From a virus: a DNA stretch of 30,161 nt. The DNA lies in the IMG/VR virus record IMGVR_UViG_3300025426_000091, positions 1 to 30,161 of that record; one strand, 5' to 3'. The notes below the pieces were generated by a model. The model made no database searches, was not told the DNA's origin, and saw only the letters and a list, made by a program, of their open reading frames with translations. A program made the position numbers and the translations under genes. This document shows positions 16,106-21,466 of this stretch, in pieces; position 1 is the stretch's first letter, and each line of letters begins with the position of its first letter.

Positions 16106-16828
16106 TTATCTTTCTATCCTACAAAATGCTATTGGCTTGTTCTTTGCTAGTAGTATTGTTTCATATACATTACCATTCTCAGTAGTTGATCCAAACACTT
16201 GATCAGTTTCAGATATATTCTTAAAGAAGTATAAGTTAATCTTTTTAATAGGTCGTTGTATTTTATTAAAAGTACGATACTCGCTTAGTAAAACTAAATT
16301 CAAATAGTTAGCACAATACAGTATTTTTACACCATTGAAATATGCTTCGGGACTAAACGGCAAAATATTAAACTCAGATTGATCAATGCCTTTTAGTTTC
16401 TTTTTTATTTGTTTATGTTCTTCTAAGAAAGTTCTATCTACCGAATCAATATTTTTATGAACTTGATTAGGTTCATCTCTGATTAACAATCCACTGACTA
16501 GATCTTTCTTAACAAATATGCTATCTAGTCGAACTGTAGCACTATTGTCTTCAACACTTGCAGTATGTATGGATCTGTAGATCTGACTGTTAAACTTGAA
16601 TATTTTACTTTTTAGATTTAGGTAATCATTTTCTTTAAAATGATCCTGTCCTTTATTAAAGTCTATTTCTATACCAAAGAAACTAGCGTACAATCTTTCT
16701 GTTTCATTATAAAACGAAACTGCTTCACTTAACAAAGCCCAATGATTACCGCCTAGTTCTTTTAAAAGCCAAACAGGATCGAGTCCGTTATAACTCAGGT
16801 GAGGCATTCCTATTTTTATTTTTGACAT
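16106..16828 (-). CDS. LnmK/Pnap_2097-like hotdog-fold protein
   Basis: 240 residues starting MSKIKIGMPHLSYNGLD at 16828 (an in-frame upstream ATG would run through tRNA sequence and is unlikely). The segment GMPHLSYNGLDPVWLLKELG...HWALLSEA recalls the N-terminal hotdog domain of LnmK and the Pnap_2097 family of biosynthetic-cluster proteins that act on acyl carrier-bound substrates. Recognition is from memory of the motif, so moderate. It sits alone among tRNA genes. A link to the acyl-chain enzymes elsewhere in the window is possible but unproven. Confidence 0.5.
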   Translation of the reverse strand: MSKIKIGMPHLSYNGLDPVWLLKELGGNHWALLSEAVSFYNETERLYASFFGIEIDFNKGQDHFKENDYLNLKSKIFKFNSQIYRSIHTASVEDNSATVRLDSIFVKKDLVSGLLIRDEPNQVHKNIDSVDRTFLEEHKQIKKKLKGIDQSEFNILPFSPEAYFNGVKILYCANYLNLVLLSEYRTFNKIQRPIKKINLYFFKNISETDQVFGSTTENGNVYETILLAKNKPIAFCRIER

Positions 16829-16843
16829 GGCTATTTTTATAAA

Positions 16844-16881
16844 TGGTCGGAGTACAAGGATTCGAACCTTATACTCTAAAT
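16844..16881 (-). pseudogene. 3' half of a tRNA (remnant)
   Basis: T arm TAAGG TTCGAAT CCTTG, acceptor strand TACTCCG, A73 and CCA are intact, but there is no 5' half: the piece directly follows the CCA of tRNA-Pro(UGG). The missing partner would read CGGAGTA; a 5' remnant of a Pro tRNA lies 800 bases upstream at 17647-17688. Confidence 0.7.
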
Positions 16882-16956
16882 TGGTCTCGGTGGTAGAGCT
16901 CGAATCTACCACTCATGGTCCCAAACCACGTATGTCGCCATCAACACCTCACCGAG
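16882..16956 (-). tRNA. tRNA-Pro(UGG)
   Basis: Acceptor CTCGGTG/CACCGAG, anticodon stem CGTGG/CCATG with loop TTTGGGA, T loop TTCGAGC, A73, encoded CCA. The first eight bases double as the last codons and TGA stop of the HNH gene upstream. Confidence 0.92.
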
Positions 16957-17602
16957 ATATAATTATGTATTCTGGAAAGCTATCACTCTTAAACCTCATT
17001 CTTGCTGTTTCGTGCCCAATTCCTATAGAATCGGCGGCCTGCGAAATCGAGTTGTAAGATACATTGTCTACCAAAACTTCATAACCGTGTAAGTATTTTT
17101 TAGATACTTTTTCTTTAACTATTTTTTTAGGACGAGTAGCAGGTACCTTCCATTTATTTCTACCAGCTATCCATCCATTTGGTATTTGTCCATTAAGTAC
17201 TTTTTTATTTTCTTTAGTCTCTAAATTACAAATCCACATTGTTCCTGCTTGGGAATTATTTTCACCAACTTGTAAAGCACTCATTGCCTTACTCATATCC
17301 TCCCGGTAAACTGAAAATATCCTCGAACAAGCTCTATACTTTTCTTGTTTGTTGGATATTGAATTACACATCATGTTAAATGCTTTTAGCATCTTGTAAT
17401 ATGAATTCTTATTACCTTTATACATCTTAACTAATATCCAATGACATATAAAATGTTCCCTGGCGGTAAGCCTTACTAAATTATCTTTAGAGTCAGATCC
17501 ACCAAGACTTATTGGAACAATATGATGTTTTTCAGTATATCCATCATAAGGATTGTTTAATCTATTCTCAATAATTTGATTGTATAGTTTTGCGTAGTTC
17601 AT
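16949..17602 (-). CDS. HNH homing endonuclease with NUMOD-type C-terminus
   Basis: 217 residues. The N-terminal EKHHIVPISLGG ... DNLVRLTAREHFICHW is the HNH/EH domain (His pair, Asn and distal His) of free-standing phage endonucleases. The C-terminal half contains a NUMOD1-like helix-turn-helix (VSYNSISQAADSIGI) for DNA binding. The gene sits between a 5' piece of a tRNA-Pro and an intact tRNA-Pro, and its TGA lies in the latter. Lower GC than the tRNAs, as is usual for such genes. Confidence 0.88.
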   Translation of the reverse strand: MNYAKLYNQIIENRLNNPYDGYTEKHHIVPISLGGSDSKDNLVRLTAREHFICHWILVKMYKGNKNSYYKMLKAFNMMCNSISNKQEKYRACSRIFSVYREDMSKAMSALQVGENNSQAGTMWICNLETKENKKVLNGQIPNGWIAGRNKWKVPATRPKKIVKEKVSKKYLHGYEVLVDNVSYNSISQAADSIGIGHETARMRFKSDSFPEYIIISR

Positions 17603-17646
17603 AATATTTGGGTTCTATTGTATTTAGTTCGGTTTCAAACTAATAC

Positions 17647-17688
17647 TCCCAAATAGTTTACTTCGCTACCAGATTACGCTAATCCGAG
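17647..17688 (-). pseudogene. 5' half of a tRNA-Pro(UGG) (remnant)
   Basis: Reads CTCGGAT TA GCGTAATCTGGTAGCG and reaches TTTGGGA, the Pro(UGG) anticodon loop. It closely matches the first part of the intact Pro tRNA at 29183-29258 (TAGCGTAACCTGGTAGCG). No T arm or acceptor 3' strand follows; the HNH gene begins instead. Confidence 0.7.
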
Positions 17689-17695
17689 TTTAACT

Positions 17696-17770
17696 TGGTA
17701 CCTGGACACGGTTTCGAACCGCGGACCCTCTCCGTGTAAAGGAGACGCTCTACCCCTGAGCTATCCAGGC
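17696..17770 (-). tRNA. tRNA-Val(UAC)
   Basis: Acceptor GCCTGGA/TCCAGGT, D stem GCTC/GAGC, anticodon stem TCTCC/GGAGA with loop TTTACAC, T loop TTCGAAA, A73, CCA encoded. Confidence 0.95.
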
Positions 17771-17777
17771 AAAATCT

Positions 17778-18602
17778 TTACTTATATACTTTACTGTAAT
17801 CAAAAGCAATACGATGCAATACACGGTTTTCCATATCGTCGAAATCCCATCGTTTGTGTATACTTAACCATTGCTCTGATATTACAACATCTCCATCATC
17901 CCAATCATGATGATAACAATATTTAGGCTTCAATACGTGCTTCTTGAGCGTTTCCATTATTGAATTAAACTCGTCATCTTCATAACCTTCAAAACCAAAA
18001 ATCTGTAGGAATGGAAAGAACAATCCTGTCTTTCCAGCCTTGTTGGTTTGAACTAGGTTAATGGGATAATCTCTATTCACATGTTCGACAAAAAACTTAC
18101 TGTCAGAATACATACCTGATTTATATCCGCAGTATACTCTAATGTCTTTAATCTTATCTTTCAGTTTATTGCTGAGTCCTTCATAACTCGCAATGTTATT
18201 AATCCAACTTGTACGTGAACCTTTGGTACCTTGGTCGCCATACAACCAAATCAAAGGCTTTCTGTCAGGATTACTTGTTTGATTAGCATGCCAATCCAAT
18301 GCCACACGATGTCCAAATAGTCCTTCTTCACCGTACTTGTCTTTTTGACCAGTAACTCGTAAAATACCTTCGTTCAATCTAATGTGTTTAAATCTTTCAT
18401 AGTCGGCAGGATAATATTGATACTCACCGATTACACTACAGAAGTCAAGTTCTTGTTGTGGTGTCATAGACTGTTTTTTAAACACAACAACCATGTTTGA
18501 AACAATTAACTTAGCAACTTCTTTTATTTCTTTCTTTTTTAAACTATTAATATCTTCGTTTACAAAGACTGTCCAACCGTTTTTATCATATGTAATGTTC
18601 AT
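17778..18602 (-). CDS. TauD/TfdA-like dioxygenase
   Basis: 274 residues with the TauD-family layout: VVVFKKQSMTPQQELDF, then LDWHANQTSNPDRKPLIWLYG at the first metal motif, WDDGDVVISEQWLSIHKRW with the distal His, and a C-terminal RVLHRIAF Arg. The first motif is His-Ala-Asn where a His-x-Asp/Glu is expected, so the metal carboxylate ligand appears to be missing. This might mark altered chemistry or an inactive protein. Eight bases from tRNA-Val and directly after the deaminase gene. Confidence 0.8.
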   Translation of the reverse strand: MNITYDKNGWTVFVNEDINSLKKKEIKEVAKLIVSNMVVVFKKQSMTPQQELDFCSVIGEYQYYPADYERFKHIRLNEGILRVTGQKDKYGEEGLFGHRVALDWHANQTSNPDRKPLIWLYGDQGTKGSRTSWINNIASYEGLSNKLKDKIKDIRVYCGYKSGMYSDSKFFVEHVNRDYPINLVQTNKAGKTGLFFPFLQIFGFEGYEDDEFNSIMETLKKHVLKPKYCYHHDWDDGDVVISEQWLSIHKRWDFDDMENRVLHRIAFDYSKVYK

Positions 18603-18609
18603 AAAACTT

Positions 18610-19047
18610 TTACTTAATTTGTTCTACAAGTATACCTGACTTCTCTAAAAATGTCAAGCCATAATCATCTCTATATGCTTCACGATAAAAAACTCTCTTA
18701 ATACCGCTTTGGTGAATAAGTTTAGCACAATCCAAACAAGGACTATGTGTAATGAACATATCAGCATCTAATCCACTTTCACTGCTACGAGCTAGTTTTG
18801 AAATAGCATTAGTCTCTGCGTGAAGTACTTCAGGACGAGTTTTTAACTCTGGTTCATTATTAATGTTATAGCCAACAACAACTTCGCAGTTGTTATCCCA
18901 ACCGGCGGGCATACCGTTATAACCTATGCTTATGATCCTATCATCCTTAACAACGATAGCACCGACTTTTAATCGACGAGCATGACTGAGTTCAGCAAAT
19001 CTACGTGCTGTGTCCATGTATGCTTGCTTAAACTTTTCTTTCATCAT
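18610..19047 (-). CDS. deoxycytidylate (dCMP) deaminase
   Basis: Zinc-dependent dCMP deaminase supplying dUMP for thymidylate synthesis. HAETNAI gives the zinc His and catalytic Glu, and PCLDCAKLI the two zinc Cys. MPAGW and the GAIVVKDDRI strand match the T4-like enzyme. About 145 residues; tandem ATGs at 19047 and 19044, the longer reading frame to 19068 has no ribosome site. It follows the T run after tRNA-Gly(UCC). Confidence 0.88.
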   Translation of the reverse strand: MMKEKFKQAYMDTARRFAELSHARRLKVGAIVVKDDRIISIGYNGMPAGWDNNCEVVVGYNINNEPELKTRPEVLHAETNAISKLARSSESGLDADMFITHSPCLDCAKLIHQSGIKRVFYREAYRDDYGLTFLEKSGILVEQIK

Positions 19048-19070
19048 ACCTATCTTAAAAAAATACACCG

Positions 19071-19144
19071 AGCAGGCAACAGGATTCGAACCTGCGACGA
19101 ACAGCTTGGAAGGCTGACACTCTACCGGGCTGAGTTATACCTGC
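19071..19144 (-). tRNA. tRNA-Gly(UCC), no encoded CCA
   Basis: Acceptor GCAGGTA/TGCCTGC, anticodon loop CTTCCAA, T loop TTCGAAT, U73. Unlike its neighbours the 3' end reads CGG instead of CCA. The bases outside the acceptor stem on both sides pair perfectly (ACACCGA/TCGGTGT), making a stem of about 15 pairs followed by seven T. Confidence 0.9.
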
Positions 19145-19149
19145 TCGGT

Positions 19150-19181
19150 GTATTCTTACATTACCACTATACGAATCCCGC
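19150..19181 (-). pseudogene. 5' half of a tRNA-Gly (remnant)
   Basis: GCGGGAT followed by GTATAGTGGTAATG, matching the start and D arm of a Gly tRNA; the acceptor strand is the same as that of tRNA-Gly(GCC) at 15935-16008. No 3' half follows; an intact tRNA-Gly(UCC) starts six bases on. Confidence 0.5.
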
Positions 19182-19255
19182 ATTTTTAATATGTACTTCT
19201 TTTTCACTTACAGAGCCTGTCTTATCTGCAGGGTGTGAAACACATATTAAAAATG
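19181..19255 (-). repeat. long inverted repeat / structured spacer
   Basis: Perfect 14-base arms (CATTTTTAATATGT and its complement) enclosing nested stems TTCAC/GTGAA and CCTG/CAGG. Lies between tRNA-Thr(UGU) and the Gly remnant; probably an RNA processing or termination structure. Confidence 0.6.
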
Positions 19256-19280
19256 TCTTACTAAAGACATTTTGTTTTTT
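19251..19280 (+). terminator. bidirectional terminator-like hairpin
   Basis: Stem AAATGTCTT/AAGACATTT with T-rich tails on both sides (TTTTGTTTTTT on plus, ATTTTTAA on minus), just after tRNA-Thr(UGU) in the minus direction. Confidence 0.5.
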
Positions 19281-19353
19281 GGTGCCCCTACACAGAATCG
19301 AACTGCAAATTACGGATTACAAAACCGTCGTTATACCATTTAACTATAAGGGC
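19280..19353 (-). tRNA. tRNA-Thr(UGU)
   Basis: Acceptor GCCCTTA/TAGGGGC, D loop AATGGTA, anticodon loop TTTGTAA, T loop TTCGATT, A73, CCA encoded. One T-T mismatch at the top of the anticodon stem. Confidence 0.9.
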
Positions 19354-19363
19354 GTAAAACTAT

Positions 19364-19537
19364 TTAATCTTCAATCTTGTTATGCTTTGGGTCAACCATT
19401 TTGGCTTCCCACTTGGCCAACTCTTGACGGAACTCGTCTTCGGTTAGTGCATGCCAACCGATACAATGTCCCACAGGACTACGACCACAACCACAACGGC
19501 CAAAACTTTCACTAACTTCTTTTACTTTTGGACTCAT
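19364..19537 (-). CDS. small CDGSH-like Cys/His protein (57 aa)
   Basis: Contains CGCGRSPVGHCIGWH at residues 15-29, i.e. C-x-C-x2-S-x4-C-x-G-x-H, close to the CDGSH iron-sulfur signature (C-x-C-x2-S/T-x3-P-x-C-D-G-x-H) but without the Asp. A helical tail (LTEDEFRQELAKWEAKM) follows. AAAGGA ribosome site and one-base spacing from the previous stop support it. A 2Fe-2S or zinc site is plausible; function unknown. Confidence 0.65.
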   Translation of the reverse strand: MSPKVKEVSESFGRCGCGRSPVGHCIGWHALTEDEFRQELAKWEAKMVDPKHNKIED

Positions 19538-19538
19538 A

Positions 19539-19718
19539 TTATTCCTTTGTTTTCTTGTCTAACGATTGGTTACGTTCTTCTATCAACTTAAAAGCTTCGT
19601 CTTCTGCTTGAGCATCTTCGATATCTTTCGGACTTGGTTTACGAAAGATAGCATCAAAGTTATTACCAAATTCTTCTTGGCTAACACTGTATGGACGTGG
19701 CCTACTTCCTTTGCTCAT
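19539..19718 (-). CDS. small acidic protein (59 aa)
   Basis: MSKGSRPRPYSVSQEEFGNN and a charged helix after; no recognised domain. ATGA overlap with the omega-subunit gene upstream and near contact with the Cys/His gene downstream place it in one translation-coupled operon with rpoZ. Confidence 0.6.
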   Translation of the reverse strand: MSKGSRPRPYSVSQEEFGNNFDAIFRKPSPKDIEDAQAEDEAFKLIEERNQSLDKKTKE

Positions 19719-19945
19719 CGAATCTTCCTCAAATACTCTAATCCGACTTTACCTTCTTGAATCTCTTTCAATGCCAAAACATTGGGAGTGGTCTTGTTGG
19801 CATTGTCTACCAAGGGACGACTACCTCGTTTCAGTTCACGGGCACGAATAGCAGCCACCAGAACTAGTGCAAAACGATTACCGATATTGTCAACACACTT
19901 GTTGGTGTCAATAACAGTACGGGTCAGCAGTTTAGGATCAAACAT
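19715..19945 (-). CDS. rpoZ: RNA polymerase omega subunit homologue
   Basis: 76 residues. The core CVDNIGNRFALVLVAAIRAR, then RPLVDNANKTT and ALKEIQEGKV, follows bacterial RpoZ nearly position by position (E. coli: VEKIGNRFDLVLVAARRAR, PLV...NDKTT, ALREIEEG). Omega binds the beta-prime C-terminus, aids RNAP assembly and forms part of a ppGpp site. The N-terminal MFDPKLLTRTVIDTN differs from cellular omega and the C-terminal tail is absent, fitting a divergent phage copy. It heads a three-gene coupled operon within the tRNA array, after tRNA-Leu(UAG). Confidence 0.92.
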   Translation of the reverse strand: MFDPKLLTRTVIDTNKCVDNIGNRFALVLVAAIRARELKRGSRPLVDNANKTTPNVLALKEIQEGKVGLEYLRKIR

Positions 19946-19968
19946 GTAAAATCACTTTCTATAAAATG

Positions 19969-19986
19969 TGGTGCCCAGGGGCGATT
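19969..19986 (-). pseudogene. 3' end of a split tRNA (remnant)
   Basis: Ends CCTGGGC A CCA directly after the CCA of tRNA-Leu(UAG). The strand pairs perfectly, 7 of 7, with GCCCAGG at 20551-20557 on the far side of the HNH gene. Confidence 0.65.
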
Positions 19987-20071
19987 TGGTGCGGATGGTG
20001 AGACTCGAACTCACACGCCTTTCGGCGACGGCTTCTAAGACCGTTGCGGCTACCAGTTACGCCACATCCGC
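19987..20071 (-). tRNA. tRNA-Leu(UAG)
   Basis: Acceptor GCGGATG/CATCCGC, anticodon loop CTTAGAA, long variable arm CGCCGAAAGGCG, T loop TTCGAGT, A73, CCA encoded. Its first 15 bases also encode the end and TAA of the HNH gene. Confidence 0.95.
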
Positions 20072-20509
20072 TTTAACTTTCTTAGGTCTACCGCCCTTAC
20101 GATTAAGGGCAATCTTCCTTTTATGTTCTTCTGATTTAGGTTTACCTTTGTTACCAGCTCCTCCTTGGTTACCCAATTTACTTTTGCTGTTTAACTTTTT
20201 AGCTTCCTCTAAACCGTATTTCTCTACAGTTCTTTCCCAAACAGATTTACCCTTGTTCTCTACTTGATCTTGCCTGTTTTCTTGTGCTGTTCCCCAATAC
20301 ATATGATTAGGATTTCCACAAGCACCATTATTACAAGCATGACATAAATGTATTTTATGTCCAGTAGGAACTGTTGTATCTAATTGATGTGCTAGTAATC
20401 CTTTAAAATAATAACTACCAGCACCTCTTTCGATACAGGTTTCATCTAATTTAAGATGTTCCTGTCTTATTTCTTTTGCTAAGGTAATGTATTCGTAAAT
20501 GTTTTTCAT
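20057..20509 (-). CDS. HNH homing endonuclease
   Basis: 150 residues. The HNH core is HLCHACNNGACGNPNHMYWGTAQEN at about residues 54-78 (zinc Cys, central Asn, distal His), the form seen in free-standing phage HNH enzymes. The C-terminus is Lys/Gly-rich with SEEHKRKIALN, a NUMOD3-like DNA-binding motif. The last five codons lie in tRNA-Leu(UAG). It is flanked by matching 5' and 3' pieces of another tRNA. Confidence 0.88.
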   Translation of the reverse strand: MKNIYEYITLAKEIRQEHLKLDETCIERGAGSYYFKGLLAHQLDTTVPTGHKIHLCHACNNGACGNPNHMYWGTAQENRQDQVENKGKSVWERTVEKYGLEEAKKLNSKSKLGNQGGAGNKGKPKSEEHKRKIALNRKGGRPKKVKADVA

Positions 20510-20529
20510 ATATTTATTTAGCTAAACAC

Positions 20530-20557
20530 GCTGAAAAACACATATACCAACCTGGGC
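20530..20557 (-). pseudogene. 5' end of a split tRNA (remnant)
   Basis: GCCCAGG TTGGTATATG, a tRNA-Leu-like beginning, located before the HNH gene. Partner strand CCTGGGC-A-CCA is found at 19969-19980, beyond the HNH gene and tRNA-Leu(UAG). Confidence 0.55.
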
Positions 20558-20577
20558 TATTAACTAACTAAAACATT

Positions 20578-20606
20578 ATTATAGCATACTATTTAACATA
20601 TGTCTA
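20578..20606 (-). promoter_or_regulatory. sigma70 promoter before the split tRNA / HNH gene
   Basis: -35 TAGACA (20601-20606), 17 bases, -10 TATAAT (20578-20583) with extended TGC. It may be the promoter of the original tRNA, now also driving the HNH gene, tRNA-Leu(UAG) and the rpoZ operon. Confidence 0.7.
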
Positions 20607-20609
20607 TAT

Positions 20610-20998
20610 CTATTAAACAAAAATGGCAACAATATCTACGCAGGTCTCATGATATTGTCCCGTTCGACTTTCCCTCCTGGGAACTCCAGGTAGCCCTAAC
20701 CGCCGGTAAGCACGGTAGTCGACTTGCAGTGTCTACGGGAGAACTATGTCCCAAATCCCTCATCAAAGTGTCTTCAACTCCCAGGCTTCCGGCCCCTGTT
20801 GATTCTTCTTTGAATATATCACCACCGCTCTCGGTTTACCATTAAGCGATAATACTCAAATCTTACAGACCGAGCGAATTTTGGAGTGGGTTGCGGCCCT
20901 CCTAAGCCATTGCTCACGGTTATCTCAAAAGGGTAAGATGGCCCTATCCTTCATAAGTTTATGCGTCCATAAACGGTACCCGTTGAATACTATCACTT
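20610..20998 (-). ncRNA. candidate structured non-coding RNA downstream of tRNA-Leu(UAA)
   Basis: About 390 bases without a credible protein frame, GC-richer than the surrounding genes and full of local stems: GCCAT/ATGGC, CTCGGT/ACCGAG, CCTGG/CCAGG, ACCG/CGGT. The 3' end closes with ACAATATC/GATATTGT followed by CCATTTTTG, like a terminator. It would be transcribed together with tRNA-Leu(UAA). It does not match the core of RNase P RNA or tmRNA. Large phage RNAs such as GOLLD and ROOL occur next to tRNAs, so membership or relation is possible. Confidence 0.4.
20617..20658 (-). terminator. terminator-like hairpin ending the structured RNA
   Basis: Stem ACAATATC/GATATTGT with a 14-base loop, followed by a T-rich tract (ATTTTTGTTT) on the minus strand, directly before the next promoter. 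Confidence 0.55.
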
Positions 20999-21000
20999 AA

Positions 21001-21297
21001 TGGTGCCCGGAGCCGGACTCGAACCGGCACGCCCTTTCGAGCGAGAGATTTTCTTACCACTATAGTTTTCACTACCTATTAAGTTTGTGGTCTGGACTAT
21101 ACCTTAACCATTGCTTACGCTTTAGGTTCCCGCCGTCTAGTCTCTACACGTTCAAAAGTATTTCTACTTAGGCTTCGCTCGGTATTAGCATTTTACAGCC
21201 TTCACCGAATTTGACGGGTTCTACTCCTATCGTTTCCAATAGGGCACTCAAATTTTACTCTCAAGTCTCTTGTGTCTACCTATTTCACCACCCGGGC
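21001..21297 (-). tRNA. tRNA-Leu(UAA) interrupted by a group I intron
   Basis: Exon 1 (21263-21297) and exon 2 (21001-21052) join to give acceptor GCCCGGG/TCCGGGC, D loop with GG, anticodon stem AGAGA/TCTCT and loop CTTAAAA (anticodon UAA), variable arm CGCTCGAAAGGGCG, T loop TTCGAGT, A73 and CCA. The break lies between U34 and A35, the same place as the tRNA-Leu(UAA) introns of cyanobacteria and plastids. First tRNA of an operon whose leader carries boxB/boxA-like signals. Confidence 0.93.
21053..21262 (-). other. group I intron (210 nt, ORF-less) in tRNA-Leu(UAA)
   Basis: Core helices can be drawn: P1 exon ACTT with intron GAGT (U-G at the 5' splice site), P2 CCTAT/ATAGG, P3 CCGTC/GACGG, P4 TTCGGT/ACCGAG, P6a AAGTA-GAAA-TACTT, P7 GACTA/TAGTC with the S-element AAGGTATAGTCC, P8 AACC/GGTT, P9 TAGT-GAAA-ACTA, and a terminal G. 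All are expected for autocatalytic splicing with guanosine. It is shorter than typical cyanobacterial copies and has no homing endonuclease. Confidence 0.9.
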
Positions 21298-21314
21298 AAA
21301 TTTTTTAAATTAAC

Positions 21315-21345
21315 TTTTTAAAGAACAACTACTAATTGCTTAGTA
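21315..21345 (-). promoter_or_regulatory. boxB-like hairpin and boxA antitermination leader
   Basis: In the minus direction: TACTAA-GCAA-TTAGTA (GNRA tetraloop hairpin) followed two bases later by TGTTCTTTAAAAA, matching proteobacterial rRNA boxA. The same pair occurs at 26293-26321 with compensatory stem changes. Confidence 0.75.
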
Positions 21346-21352
21346 AGTATAT

Positions 21353-21381
21353 ATTGTAACGCCTTTTCAAGGTATTGTCAA
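21353..21381 (-). promoter_or_regulatory. sigma70 promoter of the tRNA-Leu(UAA) operon
   Basis: -35 TTGACA (21376-21381), 17 bases, -10 TACAAT (21353-21358), directly upstream of the boxB/boxA leader. Confidence 0.85.
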
Positions 21382-21390
21382 CAAGTATTT

Positions 21391-21464
21391 TGGTGCTCCC
21401 AAGAGGTAACGCTCCTCTGTTTCGGCATTACCAATGCCGTGTAATACTTTTATACTATGAGAGC
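21391..21464 (-). tRNA. tRNA-Thr(GGU), non-canonical D and T loops
   Basis: Acceptor GCTCTCA/TGGGAGC, perfect anticodon stem CGGCA/TGCCG with loop TTGGTAA, A73 and CCA. The D region has no GG pair and the T loop is AGCGTTA rather than TTCRANY, so the usual D-T loop contacts cannot form. Confidence 0.8.
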
Positions 21465-21466
21465 GA

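Noticed and set aside
18982-19515. 177-codon plus-strand frame
   Set aside because: It crosses tRNA-Gly, a terminator-like hairpin, tRNA-Thr and the antisense of two small genes.
20600-20845. Plus-strand open frame of 81 codons starting MSISIKQKW
   Set aside because: It runs opposite to the structured RNA candidate, has no ribosome site and an uneven composition without secondary-structure rhythm.
20610-20998. RNase P RNA or tmRNA
   Set aside because: Short look-alikes such as GAGGGAAAGTC and GGCTTA occur in the wrong order, and no tmRNA tag frame or T-arm end can be found.
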